23,473 bases of DNA from SAT2750 sp964476375 (GCA_964476375.1 CAYYZW010000106.1:1-23473), one strand, 5' to 3'. Shown: positions 1-13,200, counted from the stretch's first letter. A program made the numbers and translations. Notes: a model not told the origin generated them from the letters alone.

Positions 1-601
1 TGCCATGATAGCTGTGCAGCATCTGTCCCGTACCATGCTCCCAGTTAGGCTGCATCTCCAGCAGCAGTCGCAGGGTGGTATCCAGGCCGCCGAGCGTGTT
101 GGTGGGAGCGCCATAACCGACACCGGGACGGTGGGTTGTCCACGGTATGGGGGCGCGGCCTCCCTCCCTGAGCAATTGCAGAACCCGGGGGTCGATATCA
201 GGATGGATTGTCTTGACGCTGCCATCGCGGAAGGCACCGATCGGACTGGGGCGTGGCAGGTGTCGTGAGGGTGTTGGATCTCCCTGGGGCAGAAGTGGAA
301 CACGTGGGCGGGGAGTGGGCGGGGAACCGGAGGGGGCTGTTGCCTGGGCCAGCGTGTGAATCAATCTGCTCTCGGTTCGCCAGTTGAGGGTTTCCTCGAT
401 TGCCTGCTGGATCTCGGTGATGTCCGGATGGTCAGGGCCGGTCCGGGCAGTTTCCTGGTCGCTGGCCGAAAGCTCTTCCGAAACGTGGGAATTCTGGCCC
501 GCTAGCTCTGCGAGCCCGGTTAAAAGGCAACGCTGCTCAAGGGATTCGAAGGTTGCTGGGGGGCGCCGGGATGAGGGCTGAGGGTACTGCTTTTGGAACA
601 T
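1..601 (-). CDS. LEPR-motif exported protein, N-terminal part (runs off left edge)
   Basis: Reading leftward from the ATG whose complement is 599-601, the frame stays open for 200 codons to the window edge, so the C-terminus is missing. The start is preceded by AGGGAG about 5 nt upstream, a good ribosome binding site. The protein opens MFQKQYPQPSSRRPP, followed by FESLEQRCLLTG at residues 18-29. This is a variant of the planctomycete LEPR motif, which normally sits behind a basic N-terminus on very large secreted proteins. The next ~120 residues are rich in Pro, Ser, Thr and Glu and look like linker. From about residue 140 the sequence becomes more ordered (IGAFRDGSVKTIHPDID, then TLGGLDTTLRLLLEMQPNW). 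I recognise no catalytic domain in the visible part. It is transcribed divergently from the giant gene. Plus-strand open frames over this stretch are shadows. The coding call is firm. Export rests on the motif alone, and the protein's function is unknown. Confidence 0.82.
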   Translation of the reverse strand, partial: MFQKQYPQPSSRRPPATFESLEQRCLLTGLAELAGQNSHVSEELSASDQETARTGPDHPDITEIQQAIEETLNWRTESRLIHTLAQATAPSGSPPTPRPRVPLLPQGDPTPSRHLPRPSPIGAFRDGSVKTIHPDIDPRVLQLLREGGRAPIPWTTHRPGVGYGAPTNTLGGLDTTLRLLLEMQPNWEHGTGQMLHSYHG

Positions 602-936
602 GCGGACTCCCTTTTCTGCCGGTGAGTGTTGGAAGCACGGGAGTTTCCAGGCCCTGCCCACGTCTCCCCGCGCTGCTTGGCAGTTCCATCGCGCAGGCGT
701 TGAAAAAGGGGACAGGGAATCCGGAAAAAAGCCCCATCCAGCCCCTCTCCGGGGGGGGTGTTCCGTCTGGGAGTGGGGTTGAAAGGGGATTTTAGTGTGC
801 ATGCATCGTGTGGAATGAGCCGAAAAAATGGAATAAGTACCGTTACGCGTACGGGTTGGATTGATCCGTATGGGAAGGTTTTTACCGAGAAAAACAGGCA
901 AAAGCCCCTGTGTTTAGGGGGGAATGTGCAATTTCG

Positions 937-964
937 TTGCAAGGAATTCACCCCCTATTACAAT
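937..964 (+). promoter_or_regulatory. Candidate sigma70-type promoter for the giant gene
   Basis: TTGCAA at 937-942 matches the -35 consensus at four of six positions. TACAAT at 959-964 matches the -10 consensus at five of six. The spacer is 16 nt. Transcription from here would give a leader of roughly 235 nt before the ATG at 1208. Promoter consensus in planctomycetes is loosely defined and such matches arise by chance, so this is a candidate only. Confidence 0.3.
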
Positions 965-1166
965 CCAGAACGTGGCATTCCCGCGTGCCTGGATGGCCAC
1001 TGTTGATCTCGAAAGCCTTCCCTGCAGGTCCTGGTTCGTCGTGTTTTTTGGTGACCATGTGCAGGTGGACTTGAAGTTGGGGTAGATGCGGTGGCTTTGT
1101 CACCGTGACACCTCTGGAGACCGTCTGGACAGGAGATTGATGACGACATAGACACCCGTGTTTGGG

Positions 1167-1182
1167 TAGCCCTTGTGGGCTA
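1167..1182 (+). promoter_or_regulatory. Leader hairpin just upstream of the giant gene's ribosome binding site
   Basis: TAGCCC and GGGCTA form a perfect 6-bp stem around a TTGT loop. It ends 13 nt before the AGGGAG ribosome binding site at 1196-1201 and 25 nt before the start codon. ACCC at 1154-1157 can also pair with GGGT at 1164-1167 as a small stem directly 5' of it. No T-run follows, so it is not a terminator. It could affect translation initiation or mRNA stability of the 17-kb message. This is structural evidence only. Confidence 0.35.
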
Positions 1183-1207
1183 GGCGAAGCGGGTGAGGGA
1201 GCGGTTG

Positions 1208-4200
1208 ATGGCCATTCGGCGCAAGCGAAAGAATGTCTCGAAAAAGAGCCCGGCACATGCTCGGCGGCAAAAGATTGAACGCCGCCGGCTGTTGCTGGAA
1301 AACCTGGAAGACCGGCGTTTGCTGGCAGGGATTCCGGAACTGGCGGGCATCCAGGTTCCGGGTGAGCTCGATCAGCTTAAGGATGGAGATACCCTCGACG
1401 TAGCCCCTCGTGAGCTGGTCTTCGGGTTCAACCAGGCAGCGGAGATCGACCCCGAGACGCTCGGAGCGATCCAGGTCCTGCAGAGCGGCAAGGACGGGAC
1501 CTTTAATCGAGCAACCACCTCCTCGGATCTCAATACCGGCGATGTTGAAGTGCTGTTTACGGCCACCAGGGCGGGCGAAGCGGGGAACGGCACCAGCGTG
1601 GTTTTTACCAAGAGCAACCACGGCAATGCCAGCGGTGCCTTTGTGGAGGTCGACGCGGACAACAGCACGGTCACGATCGATCTGAACACCCATCCGAGCA
1701 ACTCCACTACGGCGCAGGGCATTGTGAATGCGATCAACGGGGATACGGATGCGAGCAGCCTGCTCACGGCGGAGATTGTTTCTGGTAATGCGCTGGCGGA
1801 CGTGGCAGCCGTCGAGATCACCTACTCGCCGATCACGCTTGCTGGCAGTAACGACGTGGTGATGGAACCCGGGTACGTGGGGATCGGTGACTCGGCCCGG
1901 GAAGTTGTCTTCCGGTTCAAGGAGACGCTGGCGGACGAGACCTACCAGGTGGTCATCGACGGGTCCAGCCCGCTGGCTCTGAAGGACCTGGATGGCAGTA
2001 TTTTCCAGGACGGCGAGAATGTCACGCTGCAGTTTGAACTGGAACTGGGAGCCCAGGTGGAAGCGGTCGTGCCACAGCCGGTCCTTCGGGATTCAGTGAC
2101 CAATGAACTGAACCAGCTGCTTGACACCATCCACGTCTACTTCAATGACGATGACCTGGACGAGGAAGTGGCCGAGGATCCTGCATTTTACGAACTGATT
2201 TACACCCAGAAAACGGTGGACGCGGAGGACGATCTGGTCTTCTCGCCGGCGACCGTGGATTACGATGCACAGGCGGACTTTGCGGTCCTCACCTTTTCTC
2301 ATAGTCTCATCGATCTGCCAGATCCGGATACGGGCCAGCCGATTGGCCCCGGGGTTTTCCGCTTGCGGATTGGTACCGCCGAGGACAGGTTGGTCACGCC
2401 GCTTCATGTGGACCTGTCATCCGGGGATGCCGGTTCCAGCTTTGAGAGTGCCCAGTCGGTGGGGACCAATCTCGTCGTCCAGGACGGTGGAGATGATTTT
2501 GTCGACGGGCAGTCATTTGATATCGAGGATGACCAGGGAGTACCGCGCACGTTTGAATTGGATACCAACGGCAGTACCCTGGCCGCAGGGGCGATTGCCG
2601 TCCCGGTTGCTGTTTCCGACACGCCCTCGGAGGTTGCTGCCAGTATTGCCGCCGCGATTAACGGGGCGGGTTTCGACGTTCAGGCCACTCGCGACGGCGA
2701 GAGAATCACGCTGGTCAACGCCCAGGTTATAGAGCACGCCGACCTGGTGATTTCAGGTGATGCGAGTACTTTCCTTGATGGCCAGTCGGTCCAGGTGGTC
2801 TCCGATTCGGGGCGGATCGATGTGCTGGAAGTGGAAACTGGTTTCCTCCTGGCTGTCCCCGCAGCGGGTTCCGATCCGGCAACAGAAATCACCGACACGC
2901 AGACATTTACGGTCTCCGATGGGAGCACCACGGTCACCTTTGAGTTTGACCTGCAGGGGACCGGCGTTGCCACGGGGAACGTGGCGATCGGTTATGCCGG
3001 TGGCGAGGATGCCACGGACATGGCGGAGAAGGTAGTGCAGGCAATCAACGGCCAGTCTCTTGGGCTGACATCCCAGGCTCTTGGAGCTGGCGGTATCCAC
3101 CTGGGGGGTACCACCGATCATACGCTTGATACCGACAGCACCGCGATGAGCCAGTCGGGACAGCCTGGCGTGGGCCAGGGGAATGTGGCGGTCCCGGTTG
3201 TTCCCTCGGCGACCATCACGAGTGACCAGGTTGCATCCGGGATTGTTGATGCGGTCAATGCCGCGGGACTGGTCGGTGTCTCTGCTCGCCTGGACGGCAC
3301 ACGGATTTTCCTGGACGGGGTCTCGTCGGTTACGTCGGCCGGGGGGGTCGGGGGCGCCCTGCTCAGCGCGCCGGTCTCCGTGGAGCAGTTCAGCTCGATC
3401 ATTCTCAAGGGCGAGAGCGAACCGCAGACCCACTTGTACCCCGAGAGAGGGTCCGTGGAAGAACCGGGCCACCGGGATATTCGCGTGCAGAGCCATCTGA
3501 ATGCGCCGGTCGATAGCGTCCAGGGAATCAATAACAGTGAATCTGCCTCGGGTGTTCAGTACTACAGCTTCCCTGATCAGTATGGGGCTGACCCGCAGGG
3601 GAATATCCTGCTCAATGCGATTACCGAGGAGCAGAAGCAGAGAGCCAGGGAGATCTTCGAGATCTTCGGCCAGCAGCTGGGAATCACGTTTGTTGAGCAT
3701 GACGCTCCGGATGATGGGGAAAATGACCTGGGCTTCAAGATCGTCACCGGGGACATGCGGGCCCTGGATCCGACACTGGCGATCGGCGTGGGGGGGCGAC
3801 AGGGGTACTCCGGTGACAACCTGGCGATCATGGATCTGCAGGATTTCCAGCAGGCAGATGATGACCGTTACGGGGGGCCCTGGTTCCAGACCGCGATGCA
3901 CGAGATCGGGCACTTGCTGGGGCTGGGGCACACGGACGAGTTACCGGCGATCACCGTCATGAACGACGACGATCTCCTCACGCCGGTAGGCCAGACCGCC
4001 GAGCCGATTTACCCGGGCGACCATGACCTGGTGCATGGCCGCCAGCTTTATCGCCCGGACAGCAAGGATATTGATCTTTACCGGGTACCGATCGACAAGA
4101 CAGGAACCCTGCGGATCGAGACCTTCGCCGAGCGGCAGCTGGAATCGAGCACGCTCGATTCCGTGGTCACGCTCTACCGTGAGTACGTGGTGGATGGTGA

Positions 4201-7200
4201 GAAGGTACGGGAACTGGTTGCTCGCAACGACGACTATTTCAGCGAGGATTCTCGCATCGAGCTCTCACTCCAGTCCGGCACCTATTACATCGGCGTCTCG
4301 GCGTCCGGTAATGGGGACTACGATCCGGCGGTCGATGATTCCGGTTACGGTGGCAAGAGCCAGGGTCTCTACGAGCTGCAGCTCACCTTCCGTCCAGATG
4401 CCGACAAGTCGATCACGGATGAGGCGGGTGTGGCGCTGGACGGCGACGGGGACGGGGAAAGTGGCGGCGTCTTTAACTTCTGGTTCCAGACAGCCGTCCC
4501 CTCGGGAGTGGCGTCCAATCCGGATGATCCACAGACCTTCTACGTGGACAAGCTGGCAACGGGTGCCGGGAACGGGTCCCAGGTGAAGCCCTTTGGTAAT
4601 GTCCAGGACGCTCTGGCGGCGGCCAGCCAGGGGGACATTGTCCGCCTGGTGGGGAACCCAGGGGCCGACGGCGATCTCTCCACACAGTCGGATAACGTGG
4701 CTTACCAGTTTGGCTACGACCGGATCAATGGCCTGGAACTCGAGGATGGCAGCGCGCTGCTGGTACCGCAGGACGTGACGGTGATGGTTGACGCCGGGGC
4801 GATTATCAAGTCCCGCCGCGGGCGGATCGGGGTCGGCAGTTCATCTCCCTCGATCGATCGCAGTGGGGGAGCCCTGCAGCTACTTGGGACACCTCACCTG
4901 GTGGATCAGGCGGGGAACCTGCTGCTGGATGGGAATGGGGATCCCGTTCCCGGTAGTGTCTACCTGACGTCGATCAATGACCTGGATCTTGGCCTGGACA
5001 GCAACCCCGACTCGGTTCCGCCCGAACCACGGCCCGGGGACTGGGGGGGGATTGATTTCCGCCGCGATATTGACAGCGTGCGGGAGGCTCCCGCCCTCTA
5101 TGCCGACAAGGGGATCTTCCTGGACTACGTGAACCATGCCGAGATTACCTACGGCGGCGGCGTGGTGCTGGTGGATGGTACCTCCGAGGTGATTAGCCCG
5201 ATCCATCTGACGGATGCCCGTCCGACGTTGACTTACAATACGATTACCGAGAGTGCCGAGTCAGCGATCTCGGCCAACCCGGACAGTTTCAAGGAAACCA
5301 CCTTCCACGAGCGGTCAAAATTCCAGTCGGGTGGAATCAACTTCACTTCTGATTATTCTCGTGTCGGTCCCGATATTCACGGCAATACGGTCGTCAATAA
5401 CTCAATCAACGGCCTCTTCGTGCGGACCGCCACGCCGGCCGGCAATGAACTTGAGTCGCTGACGGTGGCAGGACGTTTTGACGACAACGACATCGTCCAC
5501 GTGATTACCGAGAACCTCAAGATCGAGGGGACGCCGGGCGGGCCGCTGCTGGAGGTCACCACGCCCTCCACGACGCTGGTCACACTCGAATCAGGTGGCA
5601 ACGGAAACCTGGCACCGGGAAGCTACAATTACCGAATCGTTTTTGTGGATGCGGATGGTAACGAGGAAAATCCCTCGGAAGCGACTCGTACCCACGATCA
5701 CACGTCCGGGAGCATCCTCCTGGACAAGCTGCCACCGGTGACGTCCGGTTTCACATCGCGTCGGCTTTACCGCAGTGATAGTTCCGGTAACGGTCCTTAC
5801 AGGCGTGTCGCCGAACTGAACGCCAGTAGTTTCACTTACGAGGATACTGGCCTCGACCCGCTGGGTGCCGTGCTCGATACCACGATTACAGACCCGGTCG
5901 GATCACGGCTGGATGCGAGCCTGGTGATCGACCCGGCCGTGATCGTGAAGCTCGACGGTGCCCATATCGAGGCAGGGATAGGCGCCCAGTTACTGGCGGA
6001 AGGGAAGGACGGCCGGGAAATCATCCTCACCTCGATACGGGATCCACGTCACGGCACGGGCGGTACCTTCGATACCAGCAACCAGGGCGACGATACCAGT
6101 ACGCTATGCGAATCGCTGGATCCGGCAGAGGCGGTTTCCGATGAGACCGATTATGCGGCGCTGCATTGCCTGGTCGGGGACTGGTCTGGAATCGTGGCGC
6201 GCCCGATGAGCCACCTCAGTATCGACAACTCGGAGATTTCTTTCGGGGGTGGCGTGGGCCGCATCGAGGGGGCTTTTGTTGGCTTCAATGCGGTGGAGAT
6301 CCACCAGGCCGAGGCACGGATTGCCAACTCGGTCTTCCAGTACAACGCCGACGGGACCGGCGGAGTGGGGGCCCAGCAGGATCCGGACCGCATCGGCCGT
6401 GGTCCCAATGACCAGGCAGTGATCTTTGTCCGTGGTGCCCAGCCGGTGATCGTCAACAACGTGATCCGGGGTAACCTGGGCCAGGGAGATGTGGAAAAGG
6501 CTGCTGCCATCAGCATCGACGTCAACTCGCTCAGCCACGTGATCACGACCGATCCTGGGCGATCGACCGGGCAGGTGGACAGGGTCACGCATCGTGATGG
6601 TAACCAGGGAGCACTGGTTCACGGTAACGCCCTGGATAAAAATGCCATCAACGGCATGGTGGTGCGTGGCGGGACGCTTACCACCGAGGGGGTCTGGGAC
6701 GATACGGACATCGTGCACGTGCTCCAGGATCTTGTTCATGTTACTGATTTTCACACTGCCGGCGGACTGCGTCTGCAGAGCAGTGGCAGCGAGAGCCTGG
6801 TGGTCAAGCTGCTGGGAACCGAGGAGTTTGACAATACCGGAGCCCTGGTTGCCGAGGGTGCGGGTTTCCGGGCCGACGGCCGGCCGCTGGAAATTGATGA
6901 CCGGATCGGCGGCAAGCTCCATATCGTCGGCCAGCCCCGTCACCCGGTGGTGATCACGTCCCTGGCCGATGATTCAGTGGCTGCCGGTTACACGCCGGAC
7001 GGCTTTCCCCAGATTGACACCAACAACGACGGCCTGGTGGCCCAGTTTACCGGGGATGAAACAAACGTCGAGTTCACGATCAACACCGACGCAACCTCCA
7101 GTGACCCCAACTTGCGACAGGCCCTTGATGAAGCAGGTTTTCTTTGGGGGAGCGTGCTCCAGGATGCAGATGAAAGCGGGGATGCGGTGCAACTGGCCTT

Positions 7201-10200
7201 TGACGTTGTTGTCGGGCCGCTTCCCGCCGGCGTCATTGGTACGATGTTTTCCACCGAGACATCGGGCCAGGTTGAATACGATGTTGTCCGTGAGGCAATG
7301 ATTGCCGATGCCTCCGACTCGGAACGTTCCCTGGTCGAACGTCTGCCTGAGCTGGCTGACCTGCAGACGGTCGGGGGAACCGCAACCGGTTTCGTTAACA
7401 TAACCCGGGCCAATGCCAAGGCACTGGGCCTGGACCTGGACAGCATCCCCTGGAGCTTCCCCGATACAGACGGTGATGGAACCACGGAGTGTTTCACCAC
7501 CGACTGTGACGGTTATTTTATTATCAGCGATAGCCTGGCGCCTTTTGTTGCGGATGCAGCGTTGAAGTCGCTTGTAGTGCACGAGGTTGGCCATGCACTT
7601 GGTTTCATCTCCACCCTCGGCCGCGACCTGGACGAGGATGATCTCTCCACGCTTGACATGTTCCGACTGGAACCAGGCCAGGGAGCTGTGGACTTCACGA
7701 ATGCTCCGCGAGTGGTTGCCCAGGCAATCGATTCTGTTTTCTATGACGGCAAGTACGATCCCTCCATACATACCGCCCCTGGCGGTTTGACGGTGGGTGA
7801 TATTCCCATGTCGACCGGGGATCCCGATCCACCAGGTGATGGAAATCAGCCGAGTCATTTCAAGGATGATGGTCTGATTGGTGGCGACATCATCGGTGTG
7901 ATGGATCCGATCGCACAGATACCAGCACTCGATGATCCGATTACAGATGCGGATTTGAGTGTGCTGGGACTGATTGGCTGGGATGTTACCGATGCGACGG
8001 TGCCACCTCCATTGCCGGGAGACTGGGGATCGATTGAGCTCTCCACGTTCTCCCATGACCGGAATATCGGCGTGGTGGTTGAACGGGAGATCGGCAAGCA
8101 GAACGAGAAACCGGAGACCGCCCAGGTCCTCGGTGCACTGGCGCCGGACGAAAAGGCCGGGGACGACAACCAGCGACTGGGATTCCAGGTGCACGGCCAG
8201 ATTTCGGATCCGGGCGACGTGGATGTCTACAGTTTTGAGGCCCGGGGTGGGACCGAGGTCTGGCTGGATATTGACGCCAGTAGCTATATTCTTGACACGG
8301 TCGTCGAGCTGGTGGATGTGAACGGGGATGTCCTGTTCCGCTCGGACAATTCCATCGAAGAGGCAGCCGACCCGACCCTGCTGGACAGTTACCGTGACAT
8401 CACGGAGTTCAAGCAGAATGAAGAGGACGGAGTGTTCCCGCTGGAAAAATCGTCCCACGAGATCCCCGACCACTGGTCCACCAACCCGCGGGATGCCGGC
8501 ATGCGAATCGTTTTGCCGGGAGAGGCGGACACGGTCAATAACTACCATGTTCGGGTCAGTAGCAATAACACGGGAGGCCGGTACGAGTTGCAGGTACGGC
8601 TTCGCGAGCTGGACGAACCGGCTGGTTCGACCATCCAGTATGCCGATATTCGTTATGCCACCAATGCCATCGAGATCGTCGGCCAGGCGGTTCACTCTCC
8701 GCTGCTGGGTGAGATCAGGGAGGTTAGTGAGCTGGCGGGGGATCCCGCCCTCGATACCGCGGCAGATGCCCTGCAGATGGGCAACCTGCTGGAAACCGAT
8801 CGTGCCGCGCTGAGTATTGCCGGTCACATGCGGGACGACAGTGATGTGGACTTCTTCGAATTTGAAGTCAACTACGAGCACGTCTCTCCGTTTGCCTTGC
8901 AGGATTACCCCCAGTACCCCTACTCGGTTGTCTTCGACGTGGATTATGCCGACGGCCTGGCCCGTGCCAATACCTCGCTGGAGGTCTTTGCCGGGGGCAC
9001 GTTGATTCTCACGGGACAGGATTCGAATGTCGCCGAGGATCGGCCTGGTCCGCTGCGGGGGATCGACATGGAGGATCTCAGCCGGGGGTCGGTGGGCGGA
9101 CTGGATCCCCTGTTGGGGACGGTGGAATTGCCCGGAGGAACGACTTACCAGGTTGCTGTCAGCACCGAATCGCTGGTGCCCGAGGAGATGGACCAGTTTA
9201 TTAACGCCATCCCCGTCAATCCCGGCCTGCGTCTTGAACCGGTCCCCGCGGTAGGACGAATTGTCGAGGATCACATCGCAGAAACGTTCTTTTCGACTCA
9301 ACAACCACCCCAGGTGCCGGTCCTTGTGGGGGACGACGGAATCGTGCCTTACCACATCGGGGATGTGGTCCTGTTTGTTAGCCAGGACAGTGGCCTGGAC
9401 CAGACGACGGTATCCACGATCGACGGATTCACCGGGGCCGTGGAAACCACGGTCGGATCCTTTGACCGGGATGTTGGCGACATCGATATTCGTGGCGTGG
9501 ATAATCGCATGTATGCTTTCACGCTGGACCTGGAAGATGGTGCCTCAACCGATGGCCAGGCCGGCAACTATATTCAGATTGATACTGGGGATGCCACGCT
9601 TATTAATCCCTGTGACGGGACGCTCCAGGATGATGGTGTCCTGACGAACCACGAGGATCCGGCCAATCCGGGCAACTCGGCGGCAAGTGATGTCGGTATG
9701 CATTACGATGCTCTGACCTATGCAGGGGCGGGGCTGCTGAACCAGGTAGAAAATGGATTCGTGGTCGGGCACCGACCAGAAAATGCTCCCACCAACCCGC
9801 TTGTCACCGGTGGTACCAGCAATATTCTCTATCGTTTTGATCCGCAGTGTGGGGGTGCCTCCAGTAGTCCACAGCTCGATCGTACCGGGGCGGGCCTGAT
9901 CGCCGGCGCTGGCACAAATATTGTGGAACGGGGCATTCTCGATACAAAGGTGGATTCCAACGGATCGGGTTTCGGGGAAATTATTGCCAGTGAAGCAACC
10001 GAGGTCGCTTCCGATGGGACCACGATCACTCGAATTGCTGATGGAACTCGTTTCCTGGTCGAGCATGATGGCAACCTGCTGACCCCGGCTGTGGAATTCG
10101 AATTCAATGGGGGCCCGGAGGTTTACTTTACGGTTGACCCGGCCAACGGGATCTTTGTGCGGGACGGTGACGGCTTCAACCTCGACGGGCAACCCTATGA

Positions 10201-13200
10201 ATTTAATACGGGTGCCGTCCTGGTGGTGAACGCCCAGAGTGGAAGCCAGGTAATCGATGGGGAGGTGATCTCGATCACCGACAAGAATGGCCAGTTAAAG
10301 AACTTCGAGTTCGATAGTGGCAACGGGGTGGGGCCAGGAAGTGAAAGTATCGCCTTTACCAACAGCATGTCCCAGCCACAGCTGGTCACTGCTGTTATGA
10401 ACGCGATCAATGGAGCCGCTAATTTCGAAGTCCAGGCAAGTACCCTTTCGGCCACGAGTAATCGGATCACGCTGGTGGATGACTCGACAACGTCATCTCC
10501 ATCCACCACGGCAGCCAATATCGAGATCCAGGGGGCCGGAGGAGGAGCCGGTGGCGCAGGAGCCCTGATCGAGATTGAAGAGACCTTCGGTCATAGCCAG
10601 TTCTCGGATGCCATCGTCACCCGGTTTAACCAGCTCCCGGCCATCACGGTCGGCGCGGATGGAGACCGGATCAACTTTTCTGGATCGCTGTTTGGATCGT
10701 TTACCGAGATTATCAACCGCGGCGTCTTTACCGACCAGCAGACCGATGGCCTGTTCGGAGTGACTGCCGTGCAGATTCCGTTCCTGGCCTCGGATACCGC
10801 CGAGGAGATCGCCGAGAAGATGACCACGGCGCTCAATGGTCAGACCATTCCAACAACCCAGGACGGAACCGTGGTCCGGCTCGATGCACCTGCCACGGTG
10901 GTGCCTCCCATTGACTCGCCTCTGCGAATCGGTGGCCGTGCCCCTGGTGGGGATATTGCGGGCATGGCGTTTATCGGCAATACGCTCTACGCCGTTAGTG
11001 ATCAAAGTTTTGATCTGGGGGATCCCACGACGCCAGATGACGACGATCTGGGCGGGGGTGGGCTGTTTGTCGTGAACAATCCTCTTGGCATTCTGCAAAG
11101 TGCGAGTCTCGATTACGTCAACACATCCGCCCCGTTCCTGCAGGGAATCGACTTCCAGGGGCTGGCGGCCGGCCCGGTGGCGACAGAGGACGGTCTATAC
11201 CAGGATATCCTTTTTGGGATCGATTCAGCCGGAGAACTCTATGCTTTTAACACCGACGGCGTGCTGCAACCGTTGTTCGTCGATGGTGCCACCAGCGTGC
11301 AGACCGGCCTTGCCAATGTGACGGGACTGCAGTTCTCTACCCGGGAAGAAAACCTCTGGGCGATCACTTCCGATCGCGATACCGATCCGGGACACGGGGT
11401 GCTGCCCAGCTATGATGGCGTGCGTGCGACGGTTACGCCGGGGAATAACAGTCTCCACTTTGGCCAGGGGATTGGAAACGATATCGACCTGCCGGGCGGT
11501 GTCCACGGCAGTTTCGAAACACGTCCCTTCAGCCTGGAAAATTACTCTGCCGCAGACCAGCCGGTCCTGTACTTTAACTACTTCCTCGACACCGAGGTTG
11601 CCACAAGCGCGGGTGTCGCGGGTGACACGATGCGTGACTCGCTCCGTGTTTTTGTCGCCGATGATAGTGGGGAATGGAGCCTGCTGACCACCAATAATTC
11701 GGATCCGGCAGCGGACCGGGAACTCGACCTGGAGCCGGCCAAGGTGCAGCAGGCCTTTGACGGGGTCGACCAGTGGCGGCAGGTGCGAGCCGACCTCTCC
11801 TCCTATGCCGGCCATGCAAATCTTCGCCTGCGGTTCGATTTCAGCACGGCCGGGGAGATGAATACCGGACACCAGCACACGGTGGGCGAAGAGCTCCGTA
11901 CGATTCCGGCCCGTGACCTTCGCGATGGCCAGGTGATCACGATCGGTAACGCCGGCCCCGACGGGCGCTGGGGCCTGGCGGGTGTGGATGATGACAATAA
12001 TGATATTGTCGATGACGCCAGTGAACGCCTGTCGCTTGGTAGTGATGACCTCTCGAACCTGGAGACCTTCGAGATTGATCTTGGCTACACGCTGGTGGCA
12101 CCGAGTGGGGCAGGAATTACCGATGGAGATCATTTCACCGTCGATTATGGTTCCGGCATCGTCGCCGATTTCGAGTTCGATAGTAATGGTAGCAGCAGTG
12201 CGGCAAATACCATTCCATTCGGGGCAACGATGTCCGCGGCAGAAATTGCCCGCGCGATGCAGACGGCGATCCTGGCCGGAGTCCAGGCCCCGGTCCAGAA
12301 TGGGACGATTAACGGTACCAGTGAGCCGAACGATGTCCTGGCCAATGCGATTCCGATCAATCTCAATGGCCTGTCGGGCCGTTTCATTGCCAGCGGTGGT
12401 GAAATAGGGGATAACCCGAACCTCGTCACGCTCCCCGATGCGGATGTCGATCTGCTCTCGATCGACCTGGCAACCGATACCAGGATCACGGTCGATATCG
12501 ACAGCGAGGACTACAGTAACAACGTGGAATTGTTGAACTCCTTTGTGCGGATCTTTGACAGCAGCGGGCAAGTGCTGGCGAGTAACAATGCCGCCTCGGC
12601 ACCGGGAGAACAGCCTGGTACCGATTCTTACCTGGAGTTTTCTGCACCGCTGGATGGAACCTATTACATCGGTATCAGTGGCGCAGGAAATACGGCCTAC
12701 GACCCCAATCTTGTGGAGAGTGGGGTCGAGGGGAGTACCGGTTCCTATGACGTGGAAATCCAGGTCCAGACATCGGGCGGATATGTCCAGCGTTCCAATC
12801 ACCGGGTGCAGCTGCCGGGCGCCGTGGACGTGACAGAAACGTCGGGCCTGACGATCGACGGGCAGCCGGGTGTGAGCGGGGACTTTGCCATCACCCTGCA
12901 TGGCGGAATGAACCAGGATGCCGTGGCGGACGCCGTGCGTCGGTCACTGGCAGGCGCCTATGCGGGGGACAACCTGGATGTGATCAAGGGGCACGACCAG
13001 GTCGTCCGTGTGATCGGCCATAGTGTGGTGGATGCGGGTCCGCTCGGTCTGACGTTCCAGATGCCGGGTGATGTGTTCGGCGATTTTAACAGTAACGAGC
13101 GCGGCCAGAACAATACCGTGGAGGGTGTCTACATCGATGACATCATTATCGGTTTTGCCGAACGTGGTGAGATGGTAACCGGGGCCGGGGTGAATACCAA

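Larger units (their letters stand above)
602..1207. other. Divergent intergenic region between two LEPR-motif genes
   Basis: This 606-bp spacer separates the minus-strand LEPR gene from the plus-strand giant gene, and must hold promoter signals for both. Short open frames cross it on both strands, but none has a convincing ribosome binding site or recognisable protein. It contains G/A-rich patches near 708-790, two perfect 8-bp palindromes (TGCATGCA at 798-805, TACGCGTA at 844-851), and overlapping weak 5-bp inverted repeats around 894-920. Listed separately are a sigma70-like promoter candidate at 937-964 and a leader hairpin at 1167-1182. On the minus strand, TAAAAT (complement of 789-794) could be a -10 element for the left gene, but no matching -35 is visible. 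I see no tRNA or other structured RNA gene. Confidence 0.6.

Noticed and set aside
5..581. Plus-strand open frames at the left edge
   Set aside because: They are antisense to the LEPR-motif gene, which has a strong ribosome binding site, a motif and a consistent 200-codon frame.
894..922. Overlapping inverted repeats ACAGG/CCTGT and CCCCT/AGGGG as a switch-like RNA
   Set aside because: Each stem is 5 bp, they lie upstream of the candidate promoter, and there is no conserved riboswitch core.
1193..1207. GTG at 1193 as start of the giant protein
   Set aside because: It overlaps the AGGGAG ribosome binding site that is ideally placed for ATG 1208.
520..1256. Short open frames in the divergent spacer on both strands
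   Set aside because: They overlap each other and the flanking genes, lack Shine-Dalgarno sequences and have erratic composition. A small peptide cannot be excluded but is not supported.
6974..9355. A 793-codon open frame on the minus strand inside the giant gene
   Set aside because: The plus-strand frame shows recognisable domains throughout this stretch (solenoid, metalloprotease 2, PPC). The minus-strand translation is rich in Arg, His, Gly and Ile with no domain pattern. Long antisense frames are expected in GC-rich coding DNA.
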